DNA of 64,000 nt from assembly GCA_902613595.1 (NCBI GenBank), contig CACMHY010000001.1:186001-250000 (forward strand), in the 5' to 3' direction. Of the stretch, positions 43,261 to 52,251 are shown piece after piece. The position numbers were made by a program, and so were the translations under genes. The notes beneath the pieces were generated by a model. That model saw only the letters and a list, made by a program, of their open reading frames with translations. It was not told the origin of the DNA and searched no databases. How positions within the stretch are numbered: position 1 is the first letter of the stretch; every line of letters starts with the position of its first letter. Origin of the DNA: an uncultured Bacteroidota bacterium. GTDB taxonomy: Bacteria > Bacteroidota > Bacteroidia > Flavobacteriales > Flavobacteriaceae.

Positions 43261-44136
43261 TTATTTCTTACCTATCCTAAACAGAAAGTCCTTTTCCTCA
43301 TTTGAGAGACTCTCATAACCTGACACGCTGATTTTATCTAATATTTCATCAATTCTTCTTTGGTGATCTCTCACCATATTACTTTTTTTGTTCTGTATAT
43401 CTGACGTGTCTTTACTTTTGTAAACTGTTTTTATTTTTGATTTTCTTATAAATAATTGAGATATTTTCTCAACCAAATTATCTAAGGGTAAATCTATATC
43501 TAATCCTTTTTGAAGGCGTTGAGCATAAAAAAAACCAAAAAAGGCACCTCCTAGATGAGCAATATGCCCCCCAGAGTTTCCGTAAGGAATTTGAATTACA
43601 TCAAGTAGAACAAAAGCAATACCGAGATAACGTAACTTTATATTAAATAAAATTAGCTTTATTTCTAAACTGGGGGAGTACGTAGACATAAATATAAATA
43701 CTGACATAACTCCTGCAGAAGCCCCTACCATATAAGGATTAGCATCTTGAAATACAGGAAAAAAGTTGTAACTTAGAATGAATGTTAGGCCACCTATAAT
43801 AATTCCCAAAAAATATAGTTTTAAGAATATTTTAGAATTAAACAGATTTAATAATAAGCGCGAAGAGAAGTAAAGTAAATACATATTCCAAAAAAGATGG
43901 AAAAAACCTGAGTGCAAAAAACCATATGTCAAAATTGTCCATGGTTTAAAAACTAAATCTTGAAATGAGGATGAAAGCTCAAAAAGCCCAACAAAAAAAT
44001 TCTCGGATAAACTAAACAAAAAAAGTATAGTTTTAAAAAATAAAGGGAATACAAAACAGATAATATTTATAAAGATAATTTTTTCTGCAATATCAAGTTG
44101 CTGAATTCTATATTGTATATGATCTTTTAGCTTCAT
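43261..44136 (-). CDS. Rhomboid-family intramembrane serine protease, copy 2
   Basis: Membrane protease of 291 residues. Six helices are visible between residues 18 and 205. The helix-2 motif HSGFFHLFWNMYLLYF (about 75-90) is followed by the serine motif MVGASAGVMSVFIF (about 136-149) and the histidine in GHIAHLGGAFFGFFYAQRL (about 190-208). A cytoplasmic tail of about 80 residues with a charged coil follows. It overlaps the other rhomboid by 4 bases. Confidence 0.92.
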   Translation of the reverse strand: MKLKDHIQYRIQQLDIAEKIIFINIICFVFPLFFKTILFLFSLSENFFVGLFELSSSFQDLVFKPWTILTYGFLHSGFFHLFWNMYLLYFSSRLLLNLFNSKIFLKLYFLGIIIGGLTFILSYNFFPVFQDANPYMVGASAGVMSVFIFMSTYSPSLEIKLILFNIKLRYLGIAFVLLDVIQIPYGNSGGHIAHLGGAFFGFFYAQRLQKGLDIDLPLDNLVEKISQLFIRKSKIKTVYKSKDTSDIQNKKSNMVRDHQRRIDEILDKISVSGYESLSNEEKDFLFRIGKK

Positions 44137-44873
44137 AGATCCCAGCGATTGTTATCAAATTGATTCTTTTTCCAATACCACATCATAATAAGTCCGGTAA
44201 TAGCACCCCCAACATGTGCGAAATGAGCAATGGGTCCAATTGAATATGATGTAAACCCAAAAAATAAGTCACCAAGTATAAGAAGGGGTACAAGAAATTT
44301 AGCTTTAACAGGTATTGGTGGAAATAGCAACATTAGTTGTGCGTTTGGAAATAGAAATGCAAATGCAACTAAAACACCATATAAGGCTCCAGAGGCACCA
44401 ACCATAACTCCGTTAAAAGCTGAAAGAGCAGAAATCAAATTATCTCTACCAACACTATTTATGTAGGAAAAAGGTAAATCACCCGAACTAAAAAAACTTT
44501 CAATATCTATTTGAGTTAAACCTTCACCAATTAAAGTAGAGTAAACATTATTAATTTGGTAGTTGTAAAGAAGTAATTGCAGAGCGGCAGCCCCAAAACC
44601 AGTTGATAAATAAAAAAAAATAAATTTGCTTTTACCCCACATTTGCTCTATAGGAGTTCCAAACATATAAAGCCCAAACATATTGAAAAAAATATGTCCT
44701 AAATCCCCATGCATAAACATATGAGTAAGTGGTTGCCAATACTGAAATTTCTCATTTGAAGGGTAGTGAAGTGCAAATAAATCGTAAATTAAATCGCCGA
44801 GGGAAATTGAAGCTATAAAAAAAATTATGTTTATTATTAAAAGGTGCTTTACAGTCTCGGTAATACTTCTCAT
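44133..44873 (-). CDS. Rhomboid-family intramembrane serine protease, copy 1
   Basis: Membrane protease of 246 residues. HMFMHGDLGHIFFNMFGLYMFG (about 50-71), the serine motif VMVGASGALYGVLVAFAF (about 156-173) and IAHFAHVGGAITGLIMMWYW (about 215-234) carry the catalytic Asn, Ser and His. It starts directly after mutL (abutting stop and start) and ends in an ATGA overlap with copy 2. No tail extension. Confidence 0.93.
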   Translation of the reverse strand: MRSITETVKHLLIINIIFFIASISLGDLIYDLFALHYPSNEKFQYWQPLTHMFMHGDLGHIFFNMFGLYMFGTPIEQMWGKSKFIFFYLSTGFGAAALQLLLYNYQINNVYSTLIGEGLTQIDIESFFSSGDLPFSYINSVGRDNLISALSAFNGVMVGASGALYGVLVAFAFLFPNAQLMLLFPPIPVKAKFLVPLLILGDLFFGFTSYSIGPIAHFAHVGGAITGLIMMWYWKKNQFDNNRWDL

Positions 44874-46673
44874 CTAATTGAGTTTTTGATCCAATTCGCT
44901 CTTTTCTAAGGTAATAAAAATAGGCTTATTAAAGGGAGAAATTGTTGTCTCCTTACACCCAAAGAAGTCATCTAGAAGTGATTGCAATTCTTCGGACTCA
45001 AGATGTTTTCCTTTTTTTATTGATAATTGTTTAGATAGCAGTTTTGCGATTTTATCAGCTTGACTAAAATAGTCCTCTGTTATTTTTTTGTAATCGCTAG
45101 AAAGTATATAATCTATTAATTCCTCGATTTTTGATTGAGGGAAATATTGAGGGCAGCTCAAGATTAATAATACGGATTGTTTTTTTTGCTTTATTTCAAA
45201 ACCCAAAGATTTAATCACATCTTTTATTTCAGAGTATTCATTTTTTTGCTCAGGATTTAATTTAATTTCTAATGGATATAGCAATTTTTGGGTTACACTC
45301 TTTTTTGATGTCATTGATGACAAAAATCTTTCATACAGTACTCTCTGATGAGCTCTACATTGGTCAATGATAATCATACTAGTTTTAAGTGGACATACAA
45401 TATATTTCGAAAATAACTGGAAAACTCTATTATTTTTCGTGACATCAAAAAGCTCTTCACTGCCATAACTATTATAATTATTTTTCAAATTATAATCTAG
45501 TTTAACATTCGATGGAATATCGTTCCAGGATTGATCTTTTTGTTTTTTTGAATAAATAGATGAATTAGTAAATGGGTTAAAATTTGAATTAACTTCAATG
45601 GTAGGAAAAGTTGGTTTTTTTTGATTAAAAGAATAAGGTATGTCAAAAGATTTGTCTTTATCGAAATCTAAAGCTGGAATGACTTGAAATATTCCTAAAC
45701 TATGCTTAACTGCTGCTCTCAAAATAGAATAAATACTTTGATCCTGTTCAAATTTAATTTCAGTTTTTGTTGGATGTATATTTATGTCGATAGACTTGGG
45801 GTCGACTGTCAAATACAAAAAATAACCAGGATTATATCCTGTTCTTAATAAACCCTCGAATGCACTGCACACAGCATGATGCAAAAAAGGACTCTTTATG
45901 AATCGGTTGTTAACAAAAAAAAACTGGTGGCCCCTTGTTTTTTTTGAAAATTCAGGTTTCACAATAAACCCTTCAAGCTTGACAAGTGTTGTAGTTTCTG
46001 TTATTGGTATAAGATGGTTTTCCCATTTTGATCCAAAGACAGAACAAATTCTTTTTTTTGATTTATTGACCGAAAGATCAAATAACTCATTCCCATTATT
46101 ATAAAACAAAAAATTTATCTCTGGGTGAGCTAGTGATATTCTATTAAATTCATCTACAATATGTCTAAATTCAACTGTATCGGAACGCAAAAAATTTCTT
46201 CTTGCAGGTACATTGTAAAATAAGTTTTTGATAGAAATAGATGTTCCCTTAGGTTGAGTTGAAAACTTTTGTTCAGTAACTTTACCTGCCTCCATTTTCA
46301 TAAATTGAGAAACTTCATCTTTAAATGTGCGAGTATGAGTCTCTATGCTTGATATAGCTGCAATTGAAGCAAGAGCTTCTCCTCTAAATCCCTTAGTTTT
46401 TAAATTATACAAATCATCTGTTCCCTTTATTTTTGATGTAGCATGACGCTGAAAAGCCAAACTCAAATCATCTCTATTAATACCCGAGCCATCATCAACA
46501 ACTTGAATAAGGGTTTTTCCTCCGTCTTTAATTATAAGTTGAATATTTTTTGAATTTGCATCAACCGAATTTTCTAAAAGTTCTTTTACTACGGAAGAAG
46601 GACGTTGAATGACTTCACCAGCAGCGATTTGGTTTGATATATGATCAGGTAATAATTTTATTCTTGTAGTCAT
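44874..46673 (-). CDS. mutL: DNA mismatch repair protein MutL
   Basis: Links MutS to the downstream repair steps. N-terminal GHKL ATPase: AAGEVIQRPSSVVKELLENSVDA (about 16-38), VDDGSGINRDDL (about 58) and TKGFRGEALASIAAIS (about 91-106). The C-terminal domain begins near 410. The endonuclease metal motif, D-Q-H-A-x-x-E-x-x-x-x-E in nuclease-type MutL, appears here as DQCRAHQRVLYE (about 437-448): the histidine is replaced by cysteine and the first glutamate by glutamine. Length 599 is normal. It overlaps the small gene upstream by 4 bases. Confidence 0.95.
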   Translation of the reverse strand: MTTRIKLLPDHISNQIAAGEVIQRPSSVVKELLENSVDANSKNIQLIIKDGGKTLIQVVDDGSGINRDDLSLAFQRHATSKIKGTDDLYNLKTKGFRGEALASIAAISSIETHTRTFKDEVSQFMKMEAGKVTEQKFSTQPKGTSISIKNLFYNVPARRNFLRSDTVEFRHIVDEFNRISLAHPEINFLFYNNGNELFDLSVNKSKKRICSVFGSKWENHLIPITETTTLVKLEGFIVKPEFSKKTRGHQFFFVNNRFIKSPFLHHAVCSAFEGLLRTGYNPGYFLYLTVDPKSIDINIHPTKTEIKFEQDQSIYSILRAAVKHSLGIFQVIPALDFDKDKSFDIPYSFNQKKPTFPTIEVNSNFNPFTNSSIYSKKQKDQSWNDIPSNVKLDYNLKNNYNSYGSEELFDVTKNNRVFQLFSKYIVCPLKTSMIIIDQCRAHQRVLYERFLSSMTSKKSVTQKLLYPLEIKLNPEQKNEYSEIKDVIKSLGFEIKQKKQSVLLILSCPQYFPQSKIEELIDYILSSDYKKITEDYFSQADKIAKLLSKQLSIKKGKHLESEELQSLLDDFFGCKETTISPFNKPIFITLEKSELDQKLN

Positions 46674-46969
46674 GAATTGGACCTTGTAAAAATACTTAAA
46701 TCAAAATCTAAAATATAAAGGACTAATAAAGTTAATAATACAATTATTATAATTAATCGCATGGAGAAATGTCTGTTTTTGTAAACACGCATTTCCAAGC
46801 GTTTATTTTTCCATTGTTGGCCAAAATCGTTCCTATTATATGTTTCACGATATTTTAAGAATTTTGAATCAAAATGATAAACATTATTAAGTTCTTTTCC
46901 TTTAAAGTATCTTGGTGTATAATTATATCTTTTGTTCTTGCGAAGTTTAAATAAGTTTGATTTGAACAT
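46670..46969 (-). CDS. Small single-span membrane protein between ribH and mutL
   Basis: 99-residue basic protein. Residues 1-70 are hydrophilic and rich in Lys, Arg, Tyr and Asn; one membrane helix (about 71-92, LIIIIVLLTLLVLYILDFDL) is near the C-terminus, so it is probably tail-anchored. It overlaps mutL by 4 bases, and I recall genes of this size at the same place in other flavobacteria, which suggests a real gene. Function unknown. Confidence 0.7.
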   Translation of the reverse strand: MFKSNLFKLRKNKRYNYTPRYFKGKELNNVYHFDSKFLKYRETYNRNDFGQQWKNKRLEMRVYKNRHFSMRLIIIIVLLTLLVLYILDFDLSIFTRSNS

Positions 46970-47016
46970 TTTAAATTAAAGGTATATGGGAAGTTTCACA
47001 TTTTTTTTTGATATGA

Positions 47017-47511
47017 TTATTTTAATTTTGGATTTGGGACTAATTCTGCCATTTTGAGGGCAGTTATTGCAGCTTCAACGCCTTTATTTCCATATTTACC
47101 TCCACTTCTTGCTTTTGCTTGATCAATATTATAATCTGTTAAAACGCAAAAAATCACAGGTACGTCAGATTTTACATTGAGATCCTTTATTCCATGTGTA
47201 ACTGCTTGACAAATATATTCAAAGTGTTTTGTTTGACCCTGAATAATACTGCCAATCGCAATGACCGCATTTGGATTATTTTTCTGTGCTTTTTTGGATC
47301 CATAAATAAGCTCAAAACTACCAGGGACACTCCAAATCAATATATTTTCTTCTTTTACACCTGCCTTGAGTAATGTCTTTATGGCAGCTGAGGATAGAGA
47401 GTAAGTAATAGTCTTATTCCATTCAGACACAACAAGATGAAATTTGAAATTCTCCCCATTTGGTAATGTATGAGGATCATACTCAAAACTCTTCTTGTTT
47501 ACAGAAGCCAT
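47017..47511 (-). CDS. ribH: 6,7-dimethyl-8-ribityllumazine synthase
   Basis: Penultimate step of riboflavin synthesis, forming the large capsid-like assembly. VVSEWNKTITYSLSSAAIKTLLKAGV (about 27-52), WSVPGSFELIYGSKKA (about 59-74), AIGSIIQGQTKHFEYICQAVTHGIKDL (about 85-111) with the catalytic histidine in TKHFEY, and CVLTDYNIDQAKARSG (about 121-136) are complete. Length 164 is normal. The gene is 2 bases from the TPR gene upstream. Confidence 0.95.
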   Translation of the reverse strand: MASVNKKSFEYDPHTLPNGENFKFHLVVSEWNKTITYSLSSAAIKTLLKAGVKEENILIWSVPGSFELIYGSKKAQKNNPNAVIAIGSIIQGQTKHFEYICQAVTHGIKDLNVKSDVPVIFCVLTDYNIDQAKARSGGKYGNKGVEAAITALKMAELVPNPKLK

Positions 47512-47513
47512 AT

Positions 47514-48284
47514 TTACTGCAATAAAGTTTTTAGCTTTGCAATCTGTACATCAACATAATTAGCCTCTTCTGATTCTGGGAACTCTTTCTTAATACGCAT
47601 TAAATAAGAAAGTGATTTGGTAATTTTATCTAACTCAACACCAATCATTGCCGCTTTAAATAAATATTTAGGTGTACTATACAAATTGTTGTTAATTTTT
47701 GCTGCTTCTAAATAATATTGATATGCTTCTTCAGGTTGATTAATTTGTGAGAAAGCGTCTCCAATAGCCCCTTTGGATAAAGAGCTTAGAAGGACATCAT
47801 CCGATGAAAATTCATCAAGATAAATAATAGCATTTTTATATTCTTTCAAATTTAAATATGCCATTCCTGCACTATACCTAGCTAGTTTAGCAGCTGGTGT
47901 ACCTTTATATTTTTTTATTATATCTAAGAATCCAAATTTTCCATCTCCACCATTTAAAGATTTTTTAAATAGAGAATCTGATTCATTGTAATTATTAATT
48001 GCAAGGTCGAAATAATATTGTGCTTGGTTTAATTCACTTATAGCTTCTTTAGCTTTTGGTCTATAAACCATATTTTGATAACCTAGATAACTAAGTGCAC
48101 AAACTGCAATTGTGCCTATTAAAATTAAAATTATATTTTGATATTTAACAACCCAATCCTCAGTCTTATTAGCAGTAATATCGAGGCTGTCAAATACCTC
48201 AGCTGTCTTACTTTCATTAATTTCATCAGAACCAATTTTTTTACTTAATGATTTTTTCGCTCCTCTTTTTTTGTAAGTTGCCAT
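47514..48284 (-). CDS. Membrane-anchored TPR protein (YfgM-like)
   Basis: 256-residue protein with a basic N-terminal tail, one membrane helix (about 50-68, NIILILIGTIAVCALSYLGYQN) and a C-terminal helical-repeat domain outside the membrane. Repeats such as KLARYSAGMAYLNLKEYKNAIIYLDEF (about 134-160) and KGAIGDAFSQINQPEEAYQYYLEAAKI are TPR units. The form matches YfgM-like ancillary proteins of the Sec/BAM pathways. It opens the run TPR-ribH-small protein-mutL-rhomboids. Confidence 0.82.
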   Translation of the reverse strand: MATYKKRGAKKSLSKKIGSDEINESKTAEVFDSLDITANKTEDWVVKYQNIILILIGTIAVCALSYLGYQNMVYRPKAKEAISELNQAQYYFDLAINNYNESDSLFKKSLNGGDGKFGFLDIIKKYKGTPAAKLARYSAGMAYLNLKEYKNAIIYLDEFSSDDVLLSSLSKGAIGDAFSQINQPEEAYQYYLEAAKINNNLYSTPKYLFKAAMIGVELDKITKSLSYLMRIKKEFPESEEANYVDVQIAKLKTLLQ

Positions 48285-48302
48285 TTAAATATATTATATC
48301 TA

Positions 48303-48331
48303 CAAAATTAATCTTTTTATTGTAAATCAAA
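48303..48331 (-). promoter_or_regulatory. Probable promoter of the TPR-ribH-mutL run
   Basis: On the minus strand TTTG (48331-48328), a 17-base spacer and TAATTTTG (48310-48303) resemble the -33/-7 pair. The leader would be about 12 bases. The spacer is a little short. Confidence 0.4.
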
Positions 48332-48369
48332 ACGGATCAATAGCTTGAACTTGTTATTTTTATAGAGTT

Positions 48370-49449
48370 ATGCATTTAAAACAATTAACACTTACACAGT
48401 ATAAAAACTTTAGTTCTGCTTCGTTTGATTTTAATCCTAATATTAATTGTTTCGTAGGCGAAAACGGTGTTGGAAAATCTAATATACTTGATGCAATTTA
48501 TCATTTATCATTTTGTAAAAGTTATTTCAACCCTATTTCGGTTCAGAATATCCAAATTGGAACCGATTTTTTTATGATTAAGGGTATTTATGAAAAAAAT
48601 TTACGTGAGGAAAAAATAATTTGTTCATTTAAAAAGGGACAGAAAAAAATTATCAAAAGAAATGGAAATGTTTACAAAAAAATATCTGAGCATATCGGTA
48701 TGATTCCAACTGTTATTATTTCACCAGCAGATCGTGATATTATAATTGATGGAAGCAATACAAGAAGAAAGTTCATTGATAGTGTTATAGGTCAAACAGA
48801 CTTAATTTTTTTAAACAACCTTTTGGAATACAACAAAATACTATCTCAGCGAAATTCATTACTTAAATATTTTGCATTGAATAAAGCATTTGATCAAAAT
48901 ACGCTTGAAATTTATAATAATCAGTTGGTTGAAAGAAGTCATCTGATATTTGAAAAAAGAAAAGCTTTCATGGATGATTTTGTTCCTACTTTTACTGAAA
49001 CATACAAAAAAATTAGTCAAAAAAATGAAAATGCAACATTGTCATACGAAAGTCAATTAAAATTTAAAAATCATTCCAAACTTCTCATTGATAGTATTGA
49101 AAAGGACCAGATTTTTCAATATACAACAACGGGTATTCATAAAGATGATATAGCTTTATCTCTGAATGGAAAACCTATAAAAAAATTTGGAAGTCAAGGG
49201 CAGCAAAAAACTTTTCTAATTGCACTAAAGTTAGCACAATTTAATTTTTTAGAAAATTTAAACGGGTTTAGTCCGCTTCTTCTTTTTGATGACGCATTTG
49301 ATAAATTAGATCAAAAAAGAGTTACTCAAATTCTATCTCTAGTTGACCAAAATTATTTTGGTCAAATATTTATAACTGATACTCACGAAGAAAGAATAAT
49401 TGAAGCTTTGAAAAACATAAAATCAACTTATGAAATATTCAGACTATAA
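48370..49449 (+). CDS. recF: DNA replication and repair protein RecF
   Basis: ATP-binding SMC-like protein that helps RecA load at gaps. LKQLTLTQYKNFSSASFDFNPNINCFVGENGVGKSNILDAIYHLSFCKSY (3-52) has the Walker A motif. The signature FGSQGQQKTFLIALKLAQF (about 275-293) and the Walker B LLLFDDAFDKLDQKR (about 303-317) are complete. Length 359 is normal. No dnaA or dnaN is next to it, unlike in many phyla. Confidence 0.96.
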   Translation: MHLKQLTLTQYKNFSSASFDFNPNINCFVGENGVGKSNILDAIYHLSFCKSYFNPISVQNIQIGTDFFMIKGIYEKNLREEKIICSFKKGQKKIIKRNGNVYKKISEHIGMIPTVIISPADRDIIIDGSNTRRKFIDSVIGQTDLIFLNNLLEYNKILSQRNSLLKYFALNKAFDQNTLEIYNNQLVERSHLIFEKRKAFMDDFVPTFTETYKKISQKNENATLSYESQLKFKNHSKLLIDSIEKDQIFQYTTTGIHKDDIALSLNGKPIKKFGSQGQQKTFLIALKLAQFNFLENLNGFSPLLLFDDAFDKLDQKRVTQILSLVDQNYFGQIFITDTHEERIIEALKNIKSTYEIFRL

Positions 49450-49450
49450 A

Positions 49451-49849
49451 ATGAAAGCAGTTATTCTATGTTTATTATTTATTTTTATTGTTAATTGTTC
49501 TATTAATGAAAGAATTCAAATAGAGAGGTTAAATGGATATTGGGAAATTGAATTTGTTTATCAGAATGGAGAGAAGTTTTTTCCAAAAGTATCTCAACCA
49601 ACTTTTGATCACTATCAAATTGAATATCCAAAAGGATTTTTAAATAAAGTAACTCTTGAATTAAATGGATCTTATAAAACTTCAAAAGACAAGACATTTT
49701 TTGAAATTGAAAAAAATCAAGAGAAATACTATATAAATTATAAATCTCGATGGGATGAATGGAAATTTAAAATAAATTTTTTGGATAGTTCGAAACTTAT
49801 TCTTGAAAACGCAAAGAGGACTTTTCACTATAAAAGACCAAAAAATTAA
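49451..49849 (+). CDS. Lipoprotein of unknown function
   Basis: 132-residue lipoprotein with leader MKAVILCLLFIFIVNC; ATG 49451 is chosen, one base after the recF stop, over an ATG inside recF that spoils the leader. The mature part has GYWEIEFVYQNGEKFFP and strands with aromatic residues up to FHYKRPKN, similar to small lipocalin-like proteins of Bacteroidota. No known domain. It lies between recF and the DUF721 gene. Confidence 0.75.
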   Translation: MKAVILCLLFIFIVNCSINERIQIERLNGYWEIEFVYQNGEKFFPKVSQPTFDHYQIEYPKGFLNKVTLELNGSYKTSKDKTFFEIEKNQEKYYINYKSRWDEWKFKINFLDSSKLILENAKRTFHYKRPKN

Positions 49850-49874
49850 TTATAGCGTAATTAAAAAAACCAGA

Positions 49875-50162
49875 ATGGATTTTCAGACTAACTCATTAAA
49901 AAACATTTTGAAACGTTTTGTTTCACAAAAGTCTTTACAAAAAGGCATGACCAATGTGAGAGTATGTAATGCTTGGAAAGAGGTCATGGGAGATAATATC
50001 GCAAAGTATACAACTCAGATTCGATTTTCTCGAAAAACTCTATTTATTGGAATTAAATCTGCAGCTTTAAGAACCGAATTAAGCTATCAGTCAGATATTA
50101 TAATAGAAAATCTGAACAAACATTTAAATGGAAAATATGTTAAAAAAATTATTTTGCGTTAA
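49875..50162 (+). CDS. DUF721 (DciA-like) protein
   Basis: 95-residue protein [21 protein letters not shown], with [44 protein letters not shown] (about 33-76), the KH-like core of DUF721. Its relative DciA helps load the replicative helicase in many bacteria. ATG 49875 gives the correct N-terminus; the upstream ATG at 49803 would add an unrelated tail from the lipoprotein gene. The position after recF also fits a link with replication or repair. Confidence 0.82.
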   Translation: MDFQTNSLKNILKRFVSQKSLQKGMTNVRVCNAWKEVMGDNIAKYTTQIRFSRKTLFIGIKSAALRTELSYQSDIIIENLNKHLNGKYVKKIILR

Positions 50163-50575
50163 TAAATATCAAAACCCGAAAAATGAAAAGAAGTCTCTAA
50201 TTGAGCATTTTCTTCACTATCAGAGCCGTGTATTGCATTTTCACCTTTTGATTTACCATAAAGCCGTCTTATTGTACCCTCCGCGGCATCATCCGGATTT
50301 GTTGATCCAATTAAAGTTCTGAAGTCACTCACAGCATTTTCTTTTTCTAACACAGCTACTACAATTGGACTCCTACTAATAAATTTTACAAGATCGTCAT
50401 AAAATGATTGATCCTTATGAACTTTATAAAATTCCTCAGCGTTTTTTTTTGATAGATGAGTTAGTTTAAGAGCTTTAAATTTAAACCCGGCAGATGTTAT
50501 TTTTTCAATTATATTTCCAATAAAACCGTTCTCAACAGCATCTGGCTTAATCATCATAAATGTTACATTTTCCAT
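50159..50575 (-). CDS. ndk: Nucleoside diphosphate kinase
   Basis: Balances nucleoside triphosphate pools. [21 protein letters not shown] (5-25) is the conserved start, [22 protein letters not shown] (about 87-108) binds nucleotide, and the active histidine is in [15 protein letters not shown] (about 115). Length 138 is typical. It overlaps the end of the convergent DUF721 gene by 4 bases. Confidence 0.96.
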   Translation of the reverse strand: MENVTFMMIKPDAVENGFIGNIIEKITSAGFKFKALKLTHLSKKNAEEFYKVHKDQSFYDDLVKFISRSPIVVAVLEKENAVSDFRTLIGSTNPDDAAEGTIRRLYGKSKGENAIHGSDSEENAQLETSFHFSGFDIY

Positions 50576-50693
50576 TTTTTTAGTAAAATTAATAAATTGG
50601 TTGCATCATCTGCTTGTAAAAGAATTTTATTTGCTTCGTAAAATAAGTTTCCTATTAAATTAAACAATTACTAAAGTATTATCTTTACCTTAA

Positions 50694-51704
50694 ATGGAAA
50701 ATAATTTTTTATCTGCTTTTAAGAGAATAATATCGACCCAAAAAAAAATTGTAATTATTCCTCACCGAAACCCAGATGGTGACGCACTTGGAAGTGCACT
50801 AGCCTTAAAACACTTTCTAGAAGCAAAAAAACATAAAGTCAACATTGTTTCTCCTAATGATTACCCAACCTTTCTAAAGTGGCTGCCAGGAGAGTCAGAT
50901 ATAATAAAATTTTCAAAAAAACCAAGCATTGCAAGGGATAAGATTAATAATGCAGAATTAATTTTTGGTTTGGATTTTAACTCCCTTTCAAGGATACAAG
51001 ATCTGAGTGAAATTGTAAAAAAAACTAACGTTGATAAAATCATGATAGATCACCATGAATCTCCTGAATTTTTTGCAAATCTTAATTATTCTGATCCAAG
51101 TATGAGTTCTACATGTGAGATGGTTTACAATATTATTAATGCATCAGATTCTAAATTACTGGATAAAAAAATTGCATGTTGTCTTTACACGGGCATCATG
51201 ACTGACACAGGCTCTTTTCGATATCCTTCTACAACTTCTAAGACCCACCAAGTTGTATCACATCTTTTAAGCCTTGGAGCAAATAGTAGTGAAATACATC
51301 AAAAAATATTTGATAGTTCTTCAATGAGTAGAATCAAATTATTAGGGATTTCTCTTTCTAATTTAGTAAAAATTCCTGATCTGCCAGTTGTTTATATTAC
51401 GCTTTCAAAGGAAGAATTGGTTTTATGTGACTTTAAAAAAGGGGATACTGAGGGATTCGTTAACTATGGGCTTAGTTTAAAAGGTGTAAATTTTTCATGT
51501 ATGATGATAGAAAACGAAAATGAAGGCAAAATAAAAATGTCATTCCGATCGCAGGGCAATTTTTCTGTTGACAATTTTGCAAGAAATTATTTTAATGGTG
51601 GTGGTCACCTCAACGCTGCCGGTGGGGTATCAACCGAATCCTTGGGTAAAACAATAATTCGTTTTAAAAATGCTTTGAAAAATCATATACCTGAGTTGAC
51701 ATAG
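50694..51704 (+). CDS. nrnA: DHH-family nanoRNase / pAp phosphatase
   Basis: Degrades short RNA oligomers and 3'-phosphoadenosine-5'-phosphate. VIIPHRNPDGDALGSALALKHFL (about 20-42) has the D-x-D motif, LIFGLDFNS a further Asp, IMIDHHESPEFFANL (about 116-130) the DHH motif, and GIMTDTGSFRYPSTT the next. The DHHA1 domain ends in YFNGGGHLNAAGG (about 303-315). It is followed by gldI, the order seen in other flavobacteria. Confidence 0.93.
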   Translation: MENNFLSAFKRIISTQKKIVIIPHRNPDGDALGSALALKHFLEAKKHKVNIVSPNDYPTFLKWLPGESDIIKFSKKPSIARDKINNAELIFGLDFNSLSRIQDLSEIVKKTNVDKIMIDHHESPEFFANLNYSDPSMSSTCEMVYNIINASDSKLLDKKIACCLYTGIMTDTGSFRYPSTTSKTHQVVSHLLSLGANSSEIHQKIFDSSSMSRIKLLGISLSNLVKIPDLPVVYITLSKEELVLCDFKKGDTEGFVNYGLSLKGVNFSCMMIENENEGKIKMSFRSQGNFSVDNFARNYFNGGGHLNAAGGVSTESLGKTIIRFKNALKNHIPELT

Positions 51705-51715
51705 CTAATTTATCT

Positions 51716-52234
51716 ATGAAGCAGAATTTATTTTATCTCTTAATCGTAATTTTTTGTTCCTGTTCAGAAAATAATATTCGCTATCCCCTTAATAAAGGAA
51801 AAAAAACTTTCTTAACTAACTCAGCAACTAGAAATAAAATACTTTTAGCTAGAGAGGAGTTAATGATTCGAAAATCTGCTGATAAAGACAGTCTGTTTAC
51901 CTTCTATAATTCAGAAAAAGGTTTTCTATATGCATATGTTAAAAAAGTTTCTGAAAATCAACCTCTTCCTCAAAAGGGAATAAAATTGCGTTTTACTTAT
52001 AAAATTGAAGATTTAAATAAAAAAATACTCTACACCAAAAATGAACTAGGAATTGTTGACTATATAGTTGACAAAGACAATATAATACCTGCTTTAAGAG
52101 AAGGAATTCGTATAATGAGACCAAATGAAATTGTAGTATTTCTTTTTCCTTCATACCTTTGTTATGGATATCAAGGTGATGGAAATAAGGTTGGGGTAAG
52201 TCAACCCCTACGATACACAATTGAAAGATTATAA
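51716..52234 (+). CDS. gldI: Gliding motility lipoprotein GldI, FKBP-type prolyl isomerase
   Basis: Periplasmic or outer-membrane lipoprotein that aids folding of gliding and type IX secretion proteins. The leader MKQNLFYLLIVIFCSC carries the lipobox. The FKBP domain (about 85-172) includes GIKLRFTYKIEDLNKKILYT, a hydrophobic IIPALREGIRIMRPNEIVVFLFPSYLCYGYQGDGNKVGVSQPLRYTIE. Its presence implies a gliding or T9SS-bearing flavobacterium, though gld genes other than this are not in the window. Confidence 0.88.
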   Translation: MKQNLFYLLIVIFCSCSENNIRYPLNKGKKTFLTNSATRNKILLAREELMIRKSADKDSLFTFYNSEKGFLYAYVKKVSENQPLPQKGIKLRFTYKIEDLNKKILYTKNELGIVDYIVDKDNIIPALREGIRIMRPNEIVVFLFPSYLCYGYQGDGNKVGVSQPLRYTIERL

Positions 52235-52251
52235 AATTATTTAGATAAATT

